Origin: DATEDA01 sp963827595
GTDB taxonomy: Bacteria > Pseudomonadota > Gammaproteobacteria > Burkholderiales > SG8-39
Assembly (NCBI GenBank): GCA_963827595.1
Contig: CAWHBT010000016.1
Location: 248,001-312,000 of the forward strand
Length of the DNA stretch: 64,000 bases
Reading direction: 5' to 3'
Part shown: piece after piece, positions 32,388 to 43,195 of the stretch
Position numbering within the stretch: the stretch's first letter is position 1
Layout of the letters: each line of letters opens with the position of its first letter
Notes under the pieces: generated by a model
Seen by the model: only the letters and a program-made list of their open reading frames with translations
What the model was told of the DNA's origin: nothing
Databases searched by the model: none
Made by a program: the position numbers and the translations under genes

Positions 32388-33264
32388 TCAGAGGGGGGTC
32401 TCGCTCCAGTGCAGCTTCTCGCGCAGCATCGCGTAGTAGTCGTAGCCCGGCGGGTGCACGAGCTGCAGCGCGTGCGGGCTGCGCCGGGCGATGATGCGAT
32501 CGCCTTCGTGGAGGTCGAGCTGCGGCTGCCCGTCGCACTGCAAGCGGGCGTCGGCGCCGCGCTTCAACGTGACCTCGACCGCGCACCCGTCGCTCACCGC
32601 GATCGGCCGGTTCGAGAGCGTGTGCGGCGAGATCGGGACCAGCGCCAGCGCGGGCACGTTAGGCTGGATGATCGGCCCGTTCGACGAGAGGGCGTACGCG
32701 GTCGACCCGGTCGGCGTCGCAACGATCACGCCGTCCGAGCGCAGGTCATAGACGAACTGGCCGTCGATCCGCACGACGAGCTCGATCAGCCGTCCGCTCG
32801 CCCCCTTGGTCACGATGACGTCGTTGAGCGCGGTCGCGGCGAAGACCGAACGATCGGCCCGCGATACCTCGGCGGTGAGCATCGTCCGCGGCTCGAGCGC
32901 GTACTTCCCGGCGAGGATGCTCGCCATCTTGTCGGTCATCGACTCGAGCGCGATGTCGGTCATGAACCCGAGCCGGCCCTGGTTGATGCCGACGAGGGGC
33001 ACCCCGGAGGACGCGAGCGAGCGCGCCGCGGACAGCATGGTGCCGTCCCCGCCGAGCACCACGGCGAGATCGGCCTGTGCCCCGATGCCGGCAAAGTCGA
33101 CGACCGGGAACTCGTCGACGCCCGATTCCGTCGCGGTCTCCTGCTCGAGCAGCTACGGCGCAGCCGTGGCCGGCGAGCAGCCGGCCGAGCACCCGCAGCG
33201 GCGCGGCGACGTCCCGGCTCTTGTACCGGCCGATCAGCGCGACGGTCTTGAAGGCGGGCGTCAT
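32388..33264 (-). CDS. nadK: NAD kinase (apparent frameshift near residue 37)
   Basis: This enzyme phosphorylates NAD to NADP in the cytoplasm. The N-terminus MTPAFKTVALIGRYKSRDVA to LLAGHGCAV is in one frame; LLEQETATESGVDEFPVVDF and the rest are in another, and removal of one base at 33153 joins them. The catalytic GGDGT is in LAVVLGGDGTMLSAAR, followed by VPLVGINQGRLGFMTDI and the NAD-site TPTGSTAYALSSNGPII. Because NAD kinase is essential in nearly all bacteria, the break is more likely a sequence error than a dead gene. It is divergent from hrcA (72 bp) and runs into recN. Confidence 0.9.
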
Positions 33265-33336
33265 GGACACCATTACATCACAGGCGTCCGGCCGCCGACA
33301 GCGGGCGCCCGTGGAAACATTGCTAGAATCGCCGCC

Positions 33337-34356
33337 ATGTTGGACCAGCGCGCGCAGATCCTCCTCAAGACGCTGATCGAGCGCTACATCGCCGACGGCG
33401 AGCCGGTCGGCTCGCGCGCGTTGTCGCGTTACTCCGGCCTCGATCTGAGCCCGGCCACCGTCCGCAACGTCATGGCCGACCTCGAGGAGATGGGCTTCAT
33501 CGCGAGCCCGCACACCTCGGCCGGCCGCGTCCCCACGCCGCGCGGCTATCGCTTCTTCGTCGACACCCTGCTCACGATCAGGCCGCTCGACCGGGCCGAC
33601 CTCGGCCAGCTCGAGGGCAACCTCCAGCCCGATCACCCGCAGCGGGTGATCACGCAGGCCTCGCACCTGCTGTCCGATCTCACGCGCTTCGCCGGCATCG
33701 TCGTCGCCCCGCGCCGCCGGAGCCCGGCGTTCCGGCACATCGAGTTCCTCGGCCTGTCCGAGCGGCGGCTGCTGCTGATCATCGTCACGCCCGACGGCGA
33801 CGTGCAGAACCGGATCCTCGCCACCGACAAGACGTTCACGTCCGCCGAGCTGACGATGGCGGCGAACTTCCTCAACCAGCACTACGCCGGCCTCACCTTC
33901 GACGAGATCGGGCGCCGGATCCACGACGAGCTCACGCAACTGCGCGAGGACATGACCGGGCTCATGCAGCTCGCGCTGGAGGCGAGCAACCAGGCGCTGA
34001 CCGAGAGCGCCGAGAGCTACGTGATCTCGGGCGAGCGCAACCTGCTCGGCTCGACCGATCTCGCGTCGAACATGGCCCGCCTGCGCGGGCTCTTCGACCT
34101 GTTCGAGACCAAGACCCTGCTGATGCAGCTGCTCGAGGTGAGCCAGCACGCCCACGGGGTGCAGATCTTCATCGGCGGCGAGTCGGGGATCGCCCCGCTC
34201 GACGAATGCAGCGTGGTCACCGCCCCCTACGAGGTCGACGGCCAGGTGGTCGGCACGGTCGGCGTGATCGGGCCGACCCGCATGGCCTACGAGCGGGTGA
34301 TCCCGATCGTCGACATCACGGCGAAGCTGCTCTCGAGCGCGCTGTCGCAGCACTAG
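33337..34356 (+). CDS. hrcA: heat-inducible transcription repressor HrcA
   Basis: A 339-residue repressor of chaperone genes that normally binds the CIRCE inverted repeat. The N-terminal winged helix is MLDQRAQILLKTLIERYIAD to ATVRNVMADLEEMGFIASPH, then TSAGRVPTPRGYRFFVDTLL. The C-terminal GAF-like half contains VVTAPYEVDGQVVGTVGVIG and PTRMAYERVIPIVDITAKLL. I see no CIRCE (TTAGCACTC-N9-GAGTGCTAA) upstream of hrcA or grpE in this window. A TAGAAT box lies about 10 bases before the ATG. Confidence 0.95.
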   Translation: MLDQRAQILLKTLIERYIADGEPVGSRALSRYSGLDLSPATVRNVMADLEEMGFIASPHTSAGRVPTPRGYRFFVDTLLTIRPLDRADLGQLEGNLQPDHPQRVITQASHLLSDLTRFAGIVVAPRRRSPAFRHIEFLGLSERRLLLIIVTPDGDVQNRILATDKTFTSAELTMAANFLNQHYAGLTFDEIGRRIHDELTQLREDMTGLMQLALEASNQALTESAESYVISGERNLLGSTDLASNMARLRGLFDLFETKTLLMQLLEVSQHAHGVQIFIGGESGIAPLDECSVVTAPYEVDGQVVGTVGVIGPTRMAYERVIPIVDITAKLLSSALSQH

Positions 34357-34413
34357 TGAAGGCGGCCGCACCGCGCGCCGCTTCCGGCTGCTTGCGGTAG
34401 CCTCCCACTCACG

Positions 34414-35514
34414 ATGGGGTTCCTGCCCGAGCCGCAGCACGCGCACGGCGCGATCGCGAAGGTCGCGATCCTGCTCGTCAATCTCGGCACGCCAACGGCG
34501 CCGACGCCGGCGGCCGTCCGCCGCTACCTCCGCGAGTTCCTGTCCGATCCGCGCGTGGTGGAGATTCCGCGCGCGATCTGGAACCCGATCCTGCACGGGG
34601 TCATCCTCAACACCCGGCCGCGCCGCTCCGCCGCCCGCTACGCGGCGATCTGGACGCCCGAAGGCTCGCCGCTGCGCGTCTACACCGACCGCCAGGCGAA
34701 GCTGCTCCAAGGACTGCTCGGCGAGCGGCTCAAGGCGCCCCTCGTCGTCCGCTATGCGATGCGCTATGGCGAGCCATCGATCGGTGCAGTGCTCGCCGAG
34801 CTCAGGCAGGCCCGTTGCGAGCGCATCCTGGTGCTGCCGCTCTACCCGCAATACGCGGCGAGCACCACCGGCACCGCGTTCGACCGGGTCTGCGGTGCGC
34901 TCGCGCAGGTCCGCAACGTCCCCGAAGTGCGGCTCGTCAAGCACTTCCACGACCATCCGGCCTACGTCCGCGCGCTGGGCGACCTGGTGCGGGAACACTG
35001 GCGTGCTCACGGCCAGCCGGACCGGCTCCTGATGAGCTTTCACGGGCTCCCGCGCTACACCCTCGACCGCGGCGACCCCTACCATTGTGAATGCCAGAAG
35101 ACCGCGCGCCTCCTGGCCGAGGAGCTCGAGCTGGCGGAGGGAGCGTGGCAGATCGGCTTCCAGTCCCGGTTCGGTCGGGCCGAGTGGTTGAAGCCGTACA
35201 CGGCGGGCGTGCTCTCGGAGCTTGGCCGTCGCGGCAGCCGCGTCGACGTGATCTGTCCCGGCTTCGTGTCCGATTGCCTCGAGACCCTCGAGGAGATGGG
35301 GATCGAGGGGAAGTCGATCTTCGTCGGGGCGGGCGGCAAGGCCTTCGGGCTGCTGCCCTGCCTCAACGACCGGCCGGGGTGGATCGAGGCGCTCGGCGCG
35401 ATCGCGCGCGAGCACCTGGCCGGCTGGATCCCGGACGGTTACGATCGCGCCGCCGCCGAGGCAGCAGGTAAGGCGAGCGCGGTGCGCGCGCAGCGGCTGG
35501 GGGCGACACACTGA
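34414..35514 (+). CDS. hemH: ferrochelatase
   Basis: A 366-residue enzyme that inserts ferrous iron into protoporphyrin IX, the last step of haem synthesis. Family blocks: AILLVNLGTPTAPTPAAVRR, MRYGEPSIGAVLAELRQARC, ILVLPLYPQYAASTTGTAFD, LLMSFHGLPRYTLDRGDPYH (metal-site His), FQSRFGRAEWLKPYTAGVLS and VICPGFVSDCLETLEEMGIE. The short insertion of the [2Fe-2S] type is absent. The gene order hrcA-hemH-grpE is common in Betaproteobacteria. Confidence 0.95.
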   Translation: MGFLPEPQHAHGAIAKVAILLVNLGTPTAPTPAAVRRYLREFLSDPRVVEIPRAIWNPILHGVILNTRPRRSAARYAAIWTPEGSPLRVYTDRQAKLLQGLLGERLKAPLVVRYAMRYGEPSIGAVLAELRQARCERILVLPLYPQYAASTTGTAFDRVCGALAQVRNVPEVRLVKHFHDHPAYVRALGDLVREHWRAHGQPDRLLMSFHGLPRYTLDRGDPYHCECQKTARLLAEELELAEGAWQIGFQSRFGRAEWLKPYTAGVLSELGRRGSRVDVICPGFVSDCLETLEEMGIEGKSIFVGAGGKAFGLLPCLNDRPGWIEALGAIAREHLAGWIPDGYDRAAAEAAGKASAVRAQRLGATH

Positions 35515-35541
35515 GGACGAGCGACGCGACGAGGGGAAGCG

Positions 35542-35919
35542 ATGCGACTGATCCTGCGGTGGCTCATCAACGCGGCGGCATTGTTCGTGCTGCCGTATCT
35601 CATCAGCTCGATCGAGGTGAAGGATTTCTACGTCGCGCTGGTCGTCGCCCTGCTCCTCGGGCTGATCAACGCCGTCATCCGCCCCATCCTCATCCTGCTC
35701 ACGCTCCCGGTCACGATCCTGACGCTGGGGCTGTTCATCCTCGTGATCAACGCGCTCCTCTTCTGGTTCGTCGCGTCGTTCGTGGCGGGGTTCCACGTCG
35801 GCGGCTTCTGGTCGGCGTTCTGGGGCGCGATCGTCTACTCCCTGGTGAGCTGGGCGGTGAGCGCCCTCGTTCTCGGGGAGTCGAAGGCTGAGGCCAGGGT
35901 CGACCGGGGTGGGGGTTGA
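35542..35919 (+). CDS. phage-holin superfamily IV-like four-helix membrane protein
   Basis: A 125-residue integral membrane protein with four helices: LINAAALFVLPYLISSIEV, YVALVVALLLGLINAVIRPI, LILLTLPVTILTLGLFILVI plus NALLFWFVASFVAGF, and FWSAFWGAIVYSLVSWAVSA. The LGLINAVIRPIL and LTLPVTILTLGLF motifs place it in the YvlD/holin-IV family, common in bacteria and not a sign of a prophage here. GAGGGG precedes the ATG. Function unknown. Confidence 0.88.
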   Translation: MRLILRWLINAAALFVLPYLISSIEVKDFYVALVVALLLGLINAVIRPILILLTLPVTILTLGLFILVINALLFWFVASFVAGFHVGGFWSAFWGAIVYSLVSWAVSALVLGESKAEARVDRGGG

Positions 35920-35935
35920 CCGCCGCGCCACCCCC

Positions 35936-35963
35936 CTTGAATTCGCCGGGAGCGCCCCGATAA
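35936..35963 (+). promoter_or_regulatory. candidate heat-shock (sigma-32/RpoH) promoter for grpE-dnaK-dnaJ
   Basis: The element reads CCCCCCTTGAA (the -35 core CTTGAA at 35936-35941), a 13-base spacer, then CCCCGATAA at 35955-35963. This fits the RpoH consensus CTTGAA-N13/14-CCCCATnT with one or two changes in the -10. It starts about 50 bases before grpE and just past the preceding membrane-protein gene. With HrcA encoded nearby but no CIRCE visible, sigma-32 control of this chaperone operon is the better-supported mode. Confidence 0.7.
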
Positions 35964-35991
35964 CCCCTCAGTCCGAATGGGAAATGGCGCA

Positions 35992-36544
35992 ATGCCGCAG
36001 GACCGACCAGAACTCACTTCCAAGCCGGCATCGTCCAACCCCGCCGCGCGGCGGGGACGTTGCCGCGCAGCGCGAGTCGGCCCCGGACCCCGAGGAGCGG
36101 CTGCGCGATGCCGAGCTGAAGGCGGCCGAGCACCACGACGCGTGGCTGCGGGCGAAGGCCGAGGCGGAGAACATCCGCAAGCGCGCCCAGGAAGACATCG
36201 CCAAGGCCCACAAGTACGGCATCGGGCGGTTCGCGTCCGACCTGCTCGCGGCGAAGGACAGCCTGGAGGCGGCGCTCGCGGCCGAGAGCGCGACCCTCGA
36301 GGCCATGCGGGGCGGCGTCGAGCTGACGTTGCGCCAGCTCGAGGCGGTCTTCGGGCGGCACGCGATCCGCGAGATCAACCCGGTCGGGCAGAAGTTCGAC
36401 CCGCACTGGCACCAGGCGATCAGCATGCTGCCGTCGGACAAGGAGCCGAACACCGTCATCAACGTCCTGCAGAAGGGCTACGCCTTGAACGACCGCGTGC
36501 TCCGGCCGGCGCTCGTGACCGTCGCGAAGCCGAAAGACGCTTGA
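35992..36544 (+). CDS. grpE: nucleotide exchange factor GrpE (probable frameshift near the N-terminus)
   Basis: The GrpE exchange factor releases ADP from DnaK. The conserved part is clear: DAWLRAKAEAENIRKRAQED (coiled coil), IGRFASDLLAAKDSLEAALA and INPVGQKFDPHWHQAISMLP, ending VLQKGYALNDRVLRPALVTV. The natural N-terminus seems to be MPQDRPELTSKPASSNPAAR from ATG 35992, which is one base out of frame with GDVAAQRESAPDPEERLRDA; an extra G in the GGGG at 36053-36056 would explain this. In the frame as given the first ATG would be 35984, with an odd Cys/Arg-rich leader. The dnaK gene follows 61 bp later. Confidence 0.88.
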
Positions 36545-36605
36545 AGCCACAGGGATTTAACCCCACATCCCGATCAGGAACGCACCCCACCAACAGGAAT
36601 CGGCC

Positions 36606-38549
<1,944 letters not shown>

Positions 38550-38550
<1 letters not shown>

Positions 38551-38578
38551 TATTCCGTCACGCGACGTGACGGAATAT
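38550..38578. terminator. perfect 12-bp hairpin at the dnaK stop codon
   Basis: ATATTCCGTCAC (38550-38561) pairs perfectly with GTGACGGAATAT (38567-38578) around the loop GCGAC. The first arm begins on the last base of the dnaK stop codon. No T-run follows, so this may be a processing or partial-termination element that lowers dnaJ relative to dnaK, not a full intrinsic terminator. Confidence 0.6.
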
Positions 38579-38579
38579 C

Positions 38580-38625
38580 TGGCCGAGTTCAAGCGGACGA
38601 TGAGACCGTCCGCTTAACTCGGCCA
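38580..38625. repeat. second long hairpin between dnaK and dnaJ
   Basis: TGGCCGAGTT and AAGCGGACG (38580-38599, with one bulged C at 38590) pair with CGTCCGCTTAACTCGGCCA (38607-38625) around the loop ATGAGAC. Without the bulged C the stem would be a perfect 19 bp, which suggests the C is an extra base. It follows the dnaK hairpin directly and ends 32 bases before the dnaJ start. Confidence 0.65.
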
Positions 38626-38657
38626 AGTGCTATCTGGGGTGGGGGCGGCGGTACAGG

Positions 38658-39773
38658 ATGGCGAAGCGGGATTACTACGAGGTGCTCGGCGTCAATCGCG
38701 ACGCCGACGAGGAAGCCGTCAAGAAGGCCTACCGCAAGCTCGCCATGAAGTGGCATCCGGACCGCAATCCGGACAACCCGAAGGCCGAGGAGCACTTCAA
38801 GGAGGCGAAGGAAGCCTACGAGGTGCTCACCGACCCGCAGAAGCGCGCGGCCTACGATCGCTACGGCCACGCCGGGGTGGACCCCGCAGTGGGAGCGGGC
38901 GCCGGCGCGGGGTTCGGCACTTTCGCCGAGGCGTTCGGCGACATCTTCGGCGATATCTTCGGCGCGGGGCGGACCCGCTCGTCGGTCTACCGCGGGGCGG
39001 ACCTGCGCTACAACCTCGAGATCACCCTCGAGCAGGCCGCGCACGGCACCGAGGCGAAGATCCGCATCCCGACCGCCGAGGACTGCGCGACCTGCCACGG
39101 CTCGGGGGCGAAGCCCGGCACGAAGCCCCAGACGTGCCCCACCTGCAGCGGCCAGGGGCAGGTCCGGATGCAGCAGGGGTTCTTCTCGCTCCAGCAGACC
39201 TGTCCGCGCTGCCACGGCACGGGCAAAATCATCCCGGACCCCTGCACGGCGTGCAGCGGCGCCGGCCGCGTGAAAACGCACAAGACGCTTTCGGTCAAGA
39301 TTCCCGCGGGCGTCGACGAAGGGGACCGCATCCGGCTCGCCGGTGAGGGCGAACCGGGGGTGAACAGCGGCCCGGCGGGCGACCTGTACGTCCAGCTGCG
39401 TCTCAAGCCGCATGCGATTTTCCAGCGCAACCACGACGACCTGCACTGCGAGATGCCGATCAGCTTCGCGACCGCCGCGCTCGGCGGCGAGATCGACCTC
39501 CCCACGCTCGACGGCAGCGCCAGCATCCGGGTCCCGGCCGAAACCCAGAGCGGCAAGACCTTCCGCCTCCGCGGCAAGGGGATCAGGGGCGTGCGGAGCC
39601 ACACGCCGGGCGACCTCTTCTGCCACGTGGTCATCGAGACGCCGGTGAGCCTGACCGAGCGCCAGAAGGAGCTGCTGCGGGAGTTCGACGCCATCACCCA
39701 GAAGCACGCCGACCGCCACAATCCGCGCGCCAAGTCCTGGGTCGAGAAGGTCCGCGAGTTCTTTGCCGGGTAG
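38658..39773 (+). CDS. dnaJ: molecular chaperone DnaJ
   Basis: A 371-residue type I Hsp40 co-chaperone. The J domain (MAKRDYYEVLGVNRDADEEA, with HPD in MKWHPDRNPDNPKAEEHFKE) is followed by a Gly-rich linker (AVGAGAGAGFGTFAEAFGDI). Four CxxCxGxG zinc repeats follow, beginning CATCHGSG, CPTCSGQG, CPRCHGTG and CTACSGAG, and then the C-terminal substrate-binding domains. Everything is full length. It is the last gene of the heat-shock group. Confidence 0.96.
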   Translation: MAKRDYYEVLGVNRDADEEAVKKAYRKLAMKWHPDRNPDNPKAEEHFKEAKEAYEVLTDPQKRAAYDRYGHAGVDPAVGAGAGAGFGTFAEAFGDIFGDIFGAGRTRSSVYRGADLRYNLEITLEQAAHGTEAKIRIPTAEDCATCHGSGAKPGTKPQTCPTCSGQGQVRMQQGFFSLQQTCPRCHGTGKIIPDPCTACSGAGRVKTHKTLSVKIPAGVDEGDRIRLAGEGEPGVNSGPAGDLYVQLRLKPHAIFQRNHDDLHCEMPISFATAALGGEIDLPTLDGSASIRVPAETQSGKTFRLRGKGIRGVRSHTPGDLFCHVVIETPVSLTERQKELLREFDAITQKHADRHNPRAKSWVEKVREFFAG

Positions 39774-39924
39774 GCCGTCGGGCCGATCCCGCGTCCGGAC
39801 CCGTGAACTAATGCCGGAACCCCGCGTCCCAGCTTGGGGCGGGCGGGAGTATTCCCTAGGCGACGGCCGAGGTGATCGGCGATATTTGCAAGGTTATCAT
39901 TCGTTTATACAATCAGGGGGAGCG

Positions 39925-41049
39925 ATGAAATTGGTCCGCTTGTTGATCGCACTGGGGTGCGCGCTCGGCCTGGCCGGGCCGGTGACGGCGTTCGCGCAGG
40001 GCGCCATCGTCGTCGGCCAGTCCGCCCCGATGAGCGGGTCCAACAAGGAGCTCGGCAACGACATCCGGGAGGGGGCGCTGGCGCTCTTCAAGCGGGTCAA
40101 TGACGCCGGCGGCGTCGGCGGCCGCAAGATCGAGCTCGTGACGCTCGACGACGCGAACGACACCAAGCGGTCCGAGGCGAACACCAAGCAGCTCCTCGAA
40201 CAGAACAACCCGATCGCCCTGTTCGGCTACGGCAGCGCGACGCTCAGCCGCCCCGCCCTGCCGCTCGTCGAGGCCGCGAAGATCACGTTCTTCGCGCCGT
40301 TCACCGGGGCCGACCCGATGCGGAAGTTCAACCGCTACGTCTACAACCACCGCGCGAGCTACGCCGACGAGCTGGAGAAGATCGTCGAGCACTACACGAC
40401 GTTCGGCATCAAGAAGTTCGCGGTGCTCCACTTCGAAGACGCCGTCGGCAAGGAAAACTTCGGCGCCGTCGACCGGGCGCTGAAGGCGCGCAATCTCGCG
40501 CCGGTCGCGGTCGCCTCAGTGACGCGCACGCAAACCGACTTCAACAAGGAGGTCGCCACGGTCAACAAGTCAGATCCTGACGTGGTGATCCTGACGACGC
40601 TGTACAAGACGAGCGCCGACTTCATCAAACTCGCGAAGAAGCAGGGGTCGGGCGCGCAGTTCGTCAGCACCTCCTTCGCCGGGTCCTCGTCACTCGCGCA
40701 GGCGCTCGGCGGCGACGGGCTCGGGGTGGCGATGGCGCAGATCGTGCCGTCCTACCTGCGGCGCTCGGTGCCGGCCGTCCGGGAGTACCAGGCGGCGATG
40801 GAGGCGGCGCACGGGAAGCGGGATTTTTCCTACCAGTCCTTCGAGGCCTACATCGCGGCCAAAGTCCTCGTGGAGGGGATGCGTCGCGCGGGACCGCAGC
40901 TCACGCGCGAGAGCCTGCTGCGGGCCCTGGACACGATCCAGAACTACGACGTGGGCGGCTACATCGTGAGCTTCAGCCCGACGAACCACAACGGCTCGAG
41001 CTTCGTCAGCTTGTCGATCCTCGGCCGCGACCTCGCGTTTCGGGAATAG
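39925..41049 (+). CDS. periplasmic amino-acid-type substrate-binding protein (LivK-like)
   Basis: A 374-residue solute-binding protein of the type I periplasmic fold used by branched-chain amino acid ABC transporters. The Sec signal peptide is MKLVRLLIALGCALGLAGPV then TAFAQ. Fold markers: VVGQSAPMSGSNKELGNDIR, FKRVNDAGGVGGRKIELVTL, DDANDTKRSEANTKQLLEQN, FAPFTGADPMRKFNRYVYNH and SYQSFEAYIAAKVLVEGMRR. GGGGGAGCG precedes the ATG. There are no permease or ATPase genes next to it, so it is an orphan that may feed a distant transporter or sense ligands. Ligand unknown. Confidence 0.92.
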   Translation: MKLVRLLIALGCALGLAGPVTAFAQGAIVVGQSAPMSGSNKELGNDIREGALALFKRVNDAGGVGGRKIELVTLDDANDTKRSEANTKQLLEQNNPIALFGYGSATLSRPALPLVEAAKITFFAPFTGADPMRKFNRYVYNHRASYADELEKIVEHYTTFGIKKFAVLHFEDAVGKENFGAVDRALKARNLAPVAVASVTRTQTDFNKEVATVNKSDPDVVILTTLYKTSADFIKLAKKQGSGAQFVSTSFAGSSSLAQALGGDGLGVAMAQIVPSYLRRSVPAVREYQAAMEAAHGKRDFSYQSFEAYIAAKVLVEGMRRAGPQLTRESLLRALDTIQNYDVGGYIVSFSPTNHNGSSFVSLSILGRDLAFRE

Positions 41050-41059
41050 CAGGATTCGA

Positions 41060-41079
41060 GGGGCGGCGACAGCCGCCCC
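41060..41079. terminator. hairpin between the convergent binding-protein and cysS genes
   Basis: GGGGCGGC (41060-41067) pairs with GCCGCCCC (41072-41079) around the loop GACA, followed on the plus strand by TTATTC. An 8-bp GC stem with a short T-rich tail between two convergent genes is consistent with a shared terminator. Confidence 0.7.
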
Positions 41080-42498
41080 TTATTCGCGCCGCCAGGTCGT
41101 CCCCTGCGGCGTGTCCTCTAGCACGATTCCGGCCTCCAGCAGTTCCTTCCGGATCCGGTCGGCCGCGGCGAAGTTCTTCGACTTACGCGCGGCCACCCGG
41201 TCCTGGATCAGCCTGTCGATCCTTTCGCTCGTGTAGACCTCTACGCCGGGTGAACCGATGCCAGTAGTGGTCTCCAGGCTCGCAGGCTTCACTACCGCCG
41301 GGCGTCTCTGAAAGTATTGTCGCGCGTCTTGCTGCAGTAAACCGAGCACATCGCCGAGAGCGCGGAGGAGCGCGCCAGACTCCGCTGACCCTGAGTTCGC
41401 GGCCTTCGCCAGCTCCGACAGCACGGCGAGCGCTTCCCGGGTATTGAAATCGTCATCCATTGCGGCCTTGAATCGCGCCGCACGAGATTCAGACCAGTCG
41501 ACGGCGGGCACATTCAGCGGAACGGGCTCTAACGCCCTGTACAGACCGTCCAAAGTGTTCCGCGCCTCGTCCAAATGCTTGTCGGAATAGTTCAGTGGGC
41601 TGCGGTAGTGCGTGTTCAGGATGAAGAACCGCACCACCTCGGCGTCGTACTTCTCCAGCACCTCGCGGATGGTGAAGAAGTTGCCGAGCGACTTGGACAT
41701 CTTCTCCTCGTCGACCCGCACGAAGCCGTTGTGCATCCAGTAGTTCACGAACGTGCCGCCGTACGCGCCCTCCGACTGCGCAATCTCGTTCTCGTGGTGG
41801 GGGAACTGCAGGTCCTCGCCCCCGCCGTGAATGTCGAAGTGCTTCCCGAGCAGCTCCGTGCTCATCGCGGAGCACTCGATGTGCCACCCCGGCCGGCCGG
41901 CCCCGAACGGCGACGGCCAGGACGGCTCGCCTTCCTTCGACCGCTTCCACAGGACGAAGTCGAGCGGGTCATGCTTGTCGGGATCGACCTCCACGCGCTC
42001 GCCCGCGCGCAACTCGTCGAGCGACTTTCCCGACAGCTTCCCGTAGCCGGGAAACTTGCGCACCGCGTAGTTCACGTCGCCGCTCCCGGCGCGATAGGCG
42101 AGTCCCCGCCGCTCGAGCTCGCCGATCATTCCGAGCATGGGCGGGATGTACTGCGTGGCGCGCGGCTCGCGATCGGGCTTCTGCACGCCGAGCCGCGCGG
42201 CGTCCTCGTCCATGTAGCGGATGAATCGGCGGGTCAGGTCGCCGACCGGCTCGCCCGCCTCGGCCGCGCGACGGATGATCTTGTCGTCGATGTCGGTGAT
42301 GTTCCGGACGTAGGTCACGTCGTACCCGCTCGCCCGCAGCCACCGCTGCACGACGTCGAACACGACCATCACCCGGGCGTGCCCGACGTGGCAATAGTCG
42401 TAGACTGTCATGCCGCAGACGTACATCCGGACTCGCCCCGGCTCGAGCGGGACGAACTCGCGCTTGGCGCGGCTGAGCGTGTCGAAGATCTTCAGCAC
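41080..42498 (-). CDS. cysS: cysteine--tRNA ligase
   Basis: A 472-residue class I synthetase. Zinc ligand Cys28 is in VRMYVCGMTVYDYCHVGHAR, which also carries the HIGH-type motif (HVGH). A second zinc site is in GWHIECSAMSTELLGKHFDI and FPHHENEIAQSEGA. The KMSKS loop is in VDEEKMSKSLGNFFTIREVL. The C-terminal domain (ARKSKNFAAADRIRKELLEA) is normal. Start is GTG. The part encoding residues 310-420 (41240-41570) is less GC-rich than the rest. It is divergent from a TPR-protein gene with about 104 bp between the starts. Confidence 0.96.
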   Translation of the reverse strand: MLKIFDTLSRAKREFVPLEPGRVRMYVCGMTVYDYCHVGHARVMVVFDVVQRWLRASGYDVTYVRNITDIDDKIIRRAAEAGEPVGDLTRRFIRYMDEDAARLGVQKPDREPRATQYIPPMLGMIGELERRGLAYRAGSGDVNYAVRKFPGYGKLSGKSLDELRAGERVEVDPDKHDPLDFVLWKRSKEGEPSWPSPFGAGRPGWHIECSAMSTELLGKHFDIHGGGEDLQFPHHENEIAQSEGAYGGTFVNYWMHNGFVRVDEEKMSKSLGNFFTIREVLEKYDAEVVRFFILNTHYRSPLNYSDKHLDEARNTLDGLYRALEPVPLNVPAVDWSESRAARFKAAMDDDFNTREALAVLSELAKAANSGSAESGALLRALGDVLGLLQQDARQYFQRRPAVVKPASLETTTGIGSPGVEVYTSERIDRLIQDRVAARKSKNFAAADRIRKELLEAGIVLEDTPQGTTWRRE

Positions 42499-42602
42499 CG
42501 GCGGCGACGGGGGTCGGCGGATCGAGGTCGGGCGGGACGCCCAGCCGGCGCGGCCTTCTTGTTAGAATCCCGTGCAAACAAGCGTTTGGAGTATACCGCA
42601 CG

Positions 42603-43163
42603 ATGCGCATCGCGCCCATCCTCGCCCTCCTCGCCGGGATGGTTGCTGCCAGCGCAACCCTCGCGCAGGTCGACGATCTGGCCGCCGCGCGCGCGGCGCT
42701 GCGCCGCGGCGACACCGTCGCGGCCGCGGCGGCGGTCAACGGTTACCTCGCGATCAACCCGAAGGATCCGCGGGGCCGGTTCCTCAAGGGGGTGGTCCTC
42801 ACGGAGCAAGGGCGCGCGACCGAGGCCTTCGAGGTGTTCTTCGTGCTGACCCAGGATTACCCCGAGTTCGCCGAGCCGTACAACAACCTCGCGGTCATCT
42901 ATGCGGCGCGCGGGGAGTACGAGCGGGCGCGCGAGCTGCTCGAGTCCGCCATCCGGGTAAATCCCGAATACGCCACGGCGCACGAGAACCTCGGCGACCT
43001 CTACGCCCGACTCGCGAGCCGGGCGTACGAAAAGGCCGCCAAGCTCGACGCCGCCAACCGTGGTGCCCACGTCAAGCTCGGGCTTGCGCGCGACCTCATG
43101 AACTACTCGCCGAAGCCGCGGCCCGCGGACGCCGCCTCCGCACCGCCGCCGCCGCGGAACTGA
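42603..43163 (+). CDS. periplasmic TPR-repeat protein
   Basis: A 186-residue exported protein with signal peptide RIAPILALLAGMVAASATLA then Q. About four tetratricopeptide units follow: AARAALRRGDTVAAAAAVNG, PRGRFLKGVVLTEQGRATEA, AEPYNNLAVIYAARGEYERA and ATAHENLGDLYARLASRAYE. The tail is Pro/Ala-rich. It is probably a protein-protein adaptor in the envelope. It precedes two cyclophilin genes on the same strand (32 bp gap), a conserved betaproteobacterial arrangement. Confidence 0.9.
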   Translation: MRIAPILALLAGMVAASATLAQVDDLAAARAALRRGDTVAAAAAVNGYLAINPKDPRGRFLKGVVLTEQGRATEAFEVFFVLTQDYPEFAEPYNNLAVIYAARGEYERARELLESAIRVNPEYATAHENLGDLYARLASRAYEKAAKLDAANRGAHVKLGLARDLMNYSPKPRPADAASAPPPPRN

Positions 43164-43195
43164 CCCATCAGCCATGACCCCGAAGGGAGACCGTC

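Noticed and set aside
33265..33336. CIRCE operator upstream of hrcA
   Set aside because: No TTAGCACTC-N9-GAGTGCTAA or close variant is present in the 72-bp divergent gap, nor ahead of grpE.
35542..35919. Prophage remnant suggested by the holin-like protein
   Set aside because: Holin-superfamily-IV proteins of this type are common chromosomal membrane proteins, and no other phage gene is nearby.
32746..35931. Very long open frame (over 1000 codons) on the minus strand opposite hrcA, hemH and the holin-like gene
   Set aside because: It is antisense to three well-conserved genes and has the Arg/Asp/His-rich composition typical of shadow frames in high-GC DNA. Only its last part, the nadK N-terminus, is real.
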